Part shown: piece by piece, positions 57,306-64,000 of the stretch
How positions within the stretch are numbered: position 1 is the first letter of the stretch
How the letters are laid out: each line of letters begins with the position of its first letter
Source of the DNA: Bemisia tabaci
Lineage: Eukaryota; Arthropoda; Insecta; Hemiptera; Aleyrodidae
Reading direction: 5' to 3'
Assembly: GCF_918797505.1 (NCBI RefSeq)
Contig: NC_092798.1
Location: forward strand, 12,165,501-12,229,500
DNA: 64,000 nt
Notes under the pieces: model-generated
Database searches by the model: none
What the model was told of the DNA's origin: nothing
Seen by the model: the letters and a program-made list of their open reading frames with translations, nothing else
Made by a program: the position numbers and the translations under genes

Positions 57306-60300
57306 CTGCAAAAAAACGAAGAAATATATCATATCGAGGCGGTGAAATCAATCTGTATGTTAGGCAAATGACTGGAGATTGGTTTCTCACTTATTAACTT
57401 TCTCTTATGATACCTCCGATCTTCTCAGAAAAAAACTAAAGCACAGAAAAATTCTTCCTTTGTAAAATAAAATGAAATTAGTTTAGTGCTCGATTTGACT
57501 TGTGTAAACTCTGGCTATTTCTTTAAGCAGGAAACGCGAATGAATGTAGACAAAAACTGTTATTTTCCAACTTATGAGTTGAATTTGGAAAGTTTTAATG
57601 CGCCCATTGAATTCAGAATAAAGTATCTCAGATGCTGAAGGTCTATTTCTCATGGACGAGCTGAAATAATCAATTTAAAATTAAAAGCATCATTCATTAA
57701 AACATACTAAAGAAACTGACCATATGATCGCGCAACATTCTTGTAACAATGAAAAACAATTTGGGTACACTTAGTCTACACCCCGAGCAGCCAATCAGAA
57801 AAAATACGAATAAAAAAGCCCATATCACTAATATAATAAAACCAGAGCTTGAGAAATAAAATCAGAGACAAAATAACAATGATCAGAATGAGCAGAGCGA
57901 TGATCAGTATGCTACCCATCGTGATTTTCTTAACACTTAAAACATTTGTGTGCCGAGGCTTTTCTATCTCACAGCAGTATTTTTAGGGAATGAGCATGAA
58001 ACCACCCAGAGTAGAGAGATAAAATTTATTCTGATCATCGATCGATGATGATTAAAACCGTCCCAATTTCAAAAATGATGCAGTAGAGCTGAGGCTAAAT
58101 GAGAGATGCTATCTGGCTTAATCTTGATAGTAAAAGCAGAGGCGCCCTTTTTCAGAAAAAATTCATCTACATATTTCACATTGTTGGGAAGATTCAGGAT
58201 TAAAAAAAAAGAACACTAAATTAGTGGAAACAAGCTTGAGATAAAGTAAAAGACAAGAAGACCATGAAGAAAGAAGGTTAAAATAGACTTCAGCAATAGG
58301 ACCTAAGAAAACTTTTTTTGGTCACAGTTGTAGATCACTAATTGATTGCTATGTAGAAAATAATAAGTTGAATCGTTGAGTATTGGATCTGAGGCCCTAG
58401 AAGAGCATAGGAAAAGAAACATTTCTATTTTCCATGCAAGCAGGCTTTAAATGAAATCTCAACCTCTTTGCTACTTGATTGATTACTTATGTAGTGGTAC
58501 AAGTTCTTGAATCTCCCACCAGCAGACAAGAGAAAGACAATCCATAAATTTGGTAACTTTAGATTAATAATTTTTTGATACCTCCATACTTTCTATACAG
58601 TAAAAGCTTGATTTATCAAACACTTGATTGAAGGCGTTTACCGGATTTTTTTCAAGGTCCCTACCGTATTCCCGCCACAATAATATTAAAGTCCTCGTAA
58701 TGAGCTGGAATTTTTTGCAGTCTGGTTGAAAGATTTCCCCTTTAACTAGCAAGATTTTGAAAAAATTGCCCCTCTAAAATACATGAAACACTTCGTCACA
58801 TCACTATCTAGCAATCGGAAACTCAATGGTCTAATTGCCTTCTCATAGCAGCAGCGACCGTTTTTTTTTAATTACTTGCCATCATCAATGATTATTGAAT
58901 GCTTTGTGGAAAGGGCAAACATAAACACTACCACCTTGAATAAAAATAAGAAGAGAGAGGGAACAAAGAGGAATAATCATCGCTAATTGCGATTCGAGAT
59001 GCATGCATTGACATGATAAGTTGCGAGTCAGCAAAAGAACGCTAACAAATATGGCAAAAAATGCTGTGTACTATTAGTTTATATATTGACGGCGGAATAA
59101 CATATCTCATTTGCGATATCTGAGAATCTCCTGTAAGTTTGATATGAGTTCATTATTTACGAATCTTAAGTCATTTCATGACCCACCAAATACGAGAAAT
59201 TTCAATTGGTCTAATAAAAATACTGTGGTTGAGTTTCTGTTTATATTAGAACCATCAAACAGCAACCATTGTCTATCGCCACTAAACCTATTTATAGAGA
59301 AGATTAAATAACGTACTTGTTCTCCTCGGTAGATAACATACTCTGGAAAACTAAGTCCACCGTAGGAGGGGCGACCCATCACAGAATGGTGGCCAGGAGG
59401 GGCATGAGCCATCTTCATGGCGCTAAACTGCATGAAAGACTTTCCGAGTGTTACGCGACACAACAATAAGTTCCTGGAAAGAAATGGTGACGGCGTATAT
59501 GAACAAGGAAGATAACATTGGAAGACAATAAGGACAATATAAGGTCTCGGAAGGTTAAACTCTTTCACTGATTTTTATAGAGAGATTTAAAGTGGTCAAG
59601 TCGATGGGAATCATTTGGATGATGAAAATTCATTTTCTGGGACGCACTCAATTTTCTTAAAACTTTTCACTAACTTCTTCAAACGGACCAGTTGATTTTA
59701 TCTCTTGATATGTGTGGCTTTTAAAATAATAACAATTCAACCGGGGTAAAGTCAATTTGAGGATCACAGACTTGTCCCAAAAAAATTAGCCGAGTGTCTC
59801 AGAAATTATGAAGATTCCCCAGTAGATTCAGAGCTTCAAATCCGCTGAGATTTTAAGCTTTCTCCCAGAAGATTTTTGAGGAATTAGGGAACCCTAAATT
59901 ATTGACCTTACTTTTGAACCATTTTATCAGATCTAAAATACCCATTGAAGGGGAGGATGGGCACCCAACTGTGTGGTACAGAGAATAAAATAACAAGAAC
60001 GAAGAAATATATTTACCTATGACAAATGTAACATGATCTATTTTTATGCATTGGGCATCCAGTCCCACCGCAAATACCATAAACATACTGATTACTTTTC
60101 GAGGAATGTTCAGCAAAATAGATACCTGAGAGAAGAAAAATAATTTTTGTTAATAAATGGAGAAAGAACAGAGTAAAATAAATTTGTTTTCCACCTTTAC
60201 GAGTCACAAAATTATTCCTGAGAAAACCTTGATATTTGCAGGCACGATCTTTTCGGGGATCTTAAAATCTCAACGAAAACAATTAAACTGGAATAACGCA

Positions 60301-63300
60301 TTCTGTGCGTAAATAAAAGTGAAACAAGTCGAAATAAGTCAAATATACAATCACATGAACATTTTCTTTAAAATAAACTTGGTTAACATTCCTTTTCATT
60401 ACTAAGAAAACTTGAATAATTTTTAAGTTATAAACTTATTTTCAGCTTTTGTCAAGAAAATGTTCACAGAATACTGTAGGATAAATAAGCAAAATAAAAA
60501 TTCATCAAAATGTGTCACACCAAAAAATACAGAACCATTGAACACAAGGGTTTGTATAAGATAAAGCCCTCCAGGCCCTGCTGAATATTAAAAGACGAGC
60601 AATTAAAGAATACAAACAGGCAATGAGAAAGGAAAGAATTTAAAATCAATTTCATTCCACCAACGTTTGATTTTGAACCACGACGGAACATTCTTATTAA
60701 AGAATAGAGTTATAGAAAAACAATGAATCGTAATGACAAAAAAATTACCTGCACCAAACATGCCACCAATATAGGCATGCCGTTCATCGAATCCTTTCTG
60801 AACAATAGCGTTGATGAAAGACGATCCATGGAAAAGCATACGTTCGTTCGCTTGGTGATTGTTTTCTTCGCTCACCTCTTCTCTTCTGTGGCAGTATCTT
60901 TCCCAGAGTTTCCGGTTTTGCACTTTTTGGATCTGAGAAAAAATAATGGAAATATTTATCATTGAAACTCGTTCCTTGAAAATTCTAACCCAAAAGAAAG
61001 GTAGGTGATAAAAAGTAAAAGTTTGTTACTTCCCAAACAGAGGAATAAAACTACATTTCAAAATAGAAAAATAAATTGGTGAAGTTACGTGTAAATAACA
61101 TTCCAGTGGATTTAACAATGGGTCAGCAGCAGCATTTTTTTAAATCCATTTTCTGAGAGAATTAAGCAAACTAAGCTTCTGGGAATTTTTCAGATTTTTC
61201 TTTTTAACTCTAAATGGCAATGAAATCCTGTTTTGAAAATGCTAAGGATGGAACTTGTTCGGAGCTATATTTTTGGCAGGCTCTGATGACATAGCCAGGT
61301 AGGGAAAAAGGCGTTTGGTGATTAGCTACACTCAGCTTGAGGCATTGCTTTGCTACACTAACTCAACTGTCAGCTCCTGAATGGTCAAATTTTGATTAAC
61401 TTTTTCTTTCTTTAGAAATGTTGATAGATAATAAATTGTCATGAGGTCATCACACACCTTATATTCGCAGTAAATTATCTACTCTCTATTATTACGTGAG
61501 ACAGATGCGCTAATTTAATAGTTTCAAACTGCTTAAATGGCATACTATGCACAAGTCTATCCATTTCTTAGAAACAATATGGCCCATTGGGGCAATGCCA
61601 AAGGGGCGTTAGATGTGTTCAAATAGCTGAAAAAATAGTACAATGCATGATGGGCGCAAATCGTAGAAAGTTTCGCAGAGAACATTTCAAGAATTTAGCA
61701 TTGTTATCCCTACTAAGTTTGCATATGCAAGAAAGCATTAAATATTTAAAATAAAATGTAAATAACTTCATGCATTTCTCGAAAATTCACATTTACAAAA
61801 CCATGGACAAAAATAATATCCAGCATGAAAAGAGAAACAAAGATCTATGTAGTTAAATGGGATCCATATATATCCATACATAATAGGTGGGAAGCTGTAC
61901 AACAAATTAACAGTCAACATTAAGCAATCTATAAACTAATGATACATAGCTGTTGTTACACCGTCAAGGAGTATCTAGAATCCAGGTTGTCAACAATTTG
62001 AAAACCTTTTCCTTAAATGTGAGCTACATTTTTGCAAAGTTACAAGACCTGTACCATGGCCTTTTGGTCAAGTATTAATTGATAAATAAAATCAAATAAA
62101 TAGAAATAAAATGATTTTTTGACCTTTTCAATGAACTTTTTGGTTTCCCAGGAAATTTAACAAAAGAAAAATTATACTACAAACATGCAAAAATTTCTTA
62201 CCACTGTCCCATTGGATTCGACAAGTTTTACTTACCCGAATAATATTATAGGAGCAGAAAACACCACCGGAGTGACCATTGTCCCTGTGCTGTCGGATTG
62301 TTGTTTGCATTTCTTCTTCTACGGCTATAAATTCTTTGTCATCGGGTAACAGATCAACGAGTAAGGTAGTTTGATTTGGGCTGAGTCCTTGTGGAATACC
62401 TATAACAGAGCATAAATATATAACCAGATGTAGAGAGTATGATGGCAGAATTTCACTTTTTGGCAAATTGAAGTTTTGTGCGAATTTCAGTTGTGCATTT
62501 TGATGTCTGAAAAGCAAATAGGATTTGGTTAAGGGTTCATTACAGAGCAAATCTTTCTCTAAAAAATGAGCTTTAGAACTTTAACTTTGAGGAACGTTTC
62601 AATTGAGATACGGTAATTTTACTAAGACCACATCCGCTGTTTTCAGCGGACTTTCGTCATGGTTTCGCGCGGTTTTCATGGAGAACTTTTTCTTAGGTAT
62701 AAACGAAACTACGATGCTAATGTAGAAGAGGTAGAGCAATCAAAATGAATCAAAATACCGGTTGTGTTAAGTTTGTAAATGATCTATCGAAAGAAATGAA
62801 AATTTGGTAACTTTTCAATAAAAAAAGAAGAAACTTCTTACACTATCAATCTGGTAAAATAAGAAAAAAATTGAAAAAGGTGTCATTTCTCAAAAAATTG
62901 TTAGTAACAGATCTTCCTCACTTTCATTACTATTCAAATGTGCTGATTATACAGGATCCTTACGGAGATTAATGAGCTTCAGCAAAGAATTTGGAATTCT
63001 AACATCCGCTGTGTTGTATAAAACACGGTTTGTCATTAATATTTTGAAATATAATTATACTGCAAGTCGGAAACTTAGTATCAACACTCTTGAAGTGGCG
63101 GAAGTTGATGTCTGCTGTTTATACAGATGTGATTTTACATAACAGCTGCTTTGTGTAACTTTCGGACTGTGCTGTGTATGCTAAGAATCTCTCTGTCTCT
63201 TTTTTTCACAATCATTGGTTGAGTTTTAGGACCGTTCAGAAAAAATGGAAGATACCGATTTCAGTCAAATTAACACATATATTCAAGTGAAGCAGGAAAG

Positions 63301-63628
63301 AAAATGCTCTTATAAAAATTGATAAAAATACTTGTAGATAAACCCTGTAAAATGCAAACGTAAGTTCATAGATGACACTAAATTCCAAAGCTTGATTATT
63401 GAGATTTATCTAGGAATATGAATTTTTTTTAAGAGCAACAAGTTATGATAAGATTAGTAATCATTACCTTGAGAGGAGTGCAATTTCTCTATGCCTTTTA
63501 GGAGCTTAAACCTGTAACCATATGCAGAGACTCCGACTTGTTTCAGATCGTCGTGAGTCATTTCCATTAGGATATCAACTGTGATCTGTTCTCGTTCAAA
63601 CAGTTCCAATAAATGCTCTAAGCCAAGA
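57243..63628 (-). CDS. Tnks: Tankyrase, C-terminal part: SAM and PARP catalytic domains
   Basis: Six exons on the minus strand: 63628-63468, 62399-62236, 60932-60749, 60125-60017, 59473-59317 and 57305-57243 (stop TGA), about 278 residues with phases all matching. Tankyrase adds poly-ADP-ribose to partners such as Axin. The first exon encodes most of a SAM domain ([19 protein letters not shown]). The PARP domain follows, with the nicotinamide-binding F-H-G-S, G-I-Y-F-A-E, a complete zinc motif [21 protein letters not shown], and E-Y-V-I-Y-R-G-E-Q then [11 protein letters not shown]. The His-Tyr-Glu catalytic triad is intact. The ankyrin repeats that bind targets must lie right of the window. 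The exons show no damage. Confidence 0.96.
57306..59316 (-). other. Tankyrase last intron
   Basis: 2.0 kb, AT-rich, no recognisable coding sequence or repeat structure. Confidence 0.6.
59317..62399 (-). CDS. Tnks: Tankyrase PARP-domain exons
   Basis: Exons 62399-62236 ([12 protein letters not shown]), 60932-60749 ([23 protein letters not shown]), 60125-60017 ([17 protein letters not shown] and the CHCC zinc motif) and 59473-59317 ([18 protein letters not shown]). Catalytic His and Tyr sit in the second and third of these. Confidence 0.96.
60933..62235 (-). other. Tankyrase intron within the PARP domain
   Basis: 1.3 kb, AT-rich; nothing recognised. Confidence 0.6.
62400..63467 (-). other. 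Tankyrase intron between SAM and PARP exons
   Basis: 1.07 kb, AT-rich; nothing recognised. Confidence 0.6.
63468..63628 (-). CDS. Tnks: Tankyrase SAM-domain exon
   Basis: The acceptor tttctag ends at 63629. Encodes [26 protein letters not shown] and L-L-K-G-I-E-K-L, the polymer-forming SAM domain. The first one or two SAM helices would be in the previous exon, probably beyond 64000. Confidence 0.94.
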
Positions 63629-64000
63629 CTAGAAAGGAAAAGACAATTTATCATCACTTCAGTGATACATACAGATAACAGGGTTTCAATGACCTAGCAT
63701 TTGTCGAGAAAAGCCGTGCAGCTAGTTCAAGATATCTAATAAATGGTGAGTATAAAAAAGGAAATACCTTTAAATGAACCTAAAAGAAATTAGAATAACA
63801 ACTTAGTCTGGGGAAAGGCTGCATTAAAATATCACCGATAAAAAAAATGGAGAAAATCCAGGATGTTTCGAAATAATTAGTCTCATTTTCAACCAGAAAA
63901 AAGCCGGAAAAATGAGTTGTTGCTTTGCTGACATTGCGGATAGCGACAGCCCAACAATCACAGCGCTATTTACTTATTCCTGGTTGAAAACAAGATTATA
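63629..64000 (-). other. Tankyrase intron, truncated by the window edge
   Basis: No exon is visible before the right edge. The next upstream exon should encode the start of SAM. Confidence 0.5.

Noticed and set aside
1..64000. Bacterial-style features (operons, CRISPR arrays, ribosome binding sites) and tRNA or rRNA genes
   Set aside because: The window is clearly nuclear animal DNA; no such pattern was seen in either strand.

Overview
The window is eukaryotic, AT-rich and intron-rich. It carries parts or all of four conserved animal regulatory genes, and their protein sequences read as insect. A hemipteran such as a whitefly or psyllid would fit the small-exon architecture and the many short inverted-repeat elements, but the species is inference only. 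Every exon listed was placed by hand from GT..AG boundaries, preserved reading phase and recalled family similarity. No database search was run.

Layout, left to right. (1) Minus strand, 106-4879: the 5' half of a Deaf1-type transcription factor (three coding exons, ending inside the SAND domain; the rest lies beyond the left edge). (2) 4880-12568: intergenic region between the divergent Deaf1 and Nipped-B genes. It holds an 849-bp inverted-repeat element with an internal 85-96 bp tandem repeat, a small palindromic element and a 281-bp MITE. (3) Plus strand, 12611-34272: a complete Nipped-B/NIPBL cohesin-loader gene with 18 coding exons and about 2047 residues. Its introns are loaded with MITEs, a 560-bp pyrimidine tract and an 18-bp tandem repeat. 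(4) 34273-40726: convergent 3' regions, with a decayed non-LTR reverse-transcriptase tail at 34558-34814. (5) Minus strand, 40727-54457: a complete Atf-2 (ATF2/ATF7/CREB5-like) bZIP gene with 10 coding exons and 438 residues. Its introns hold a 2.57-kb foldback-like element, a 2.76-kb non-LTR retrotransposon with an internal inversion and an 11-bp target duplication, and a 0.5-kb long inverted repeat. (6) Minus strand, 57243-63628: the 3' end of a tankyrase gene (SAM domain plus the whole PARP catalytic domain). Its ankyrin part lies beyond the right edge.

The four genes are not an operon or a known pathway. They are chromatin, transcription and signalling regulators: a cohesin loader, two sequence-specific transcription factors and a poly-ADP-ribosyltransferase. 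The most notable material is the mobile DNA. The foldback-like element has arms built on a roughly 177-bp period and stops about 20 bp from an Atf-2 splice acceptor. The non-LTR insertion has the signature of twin priming. I found no convincing new multi-gene system.
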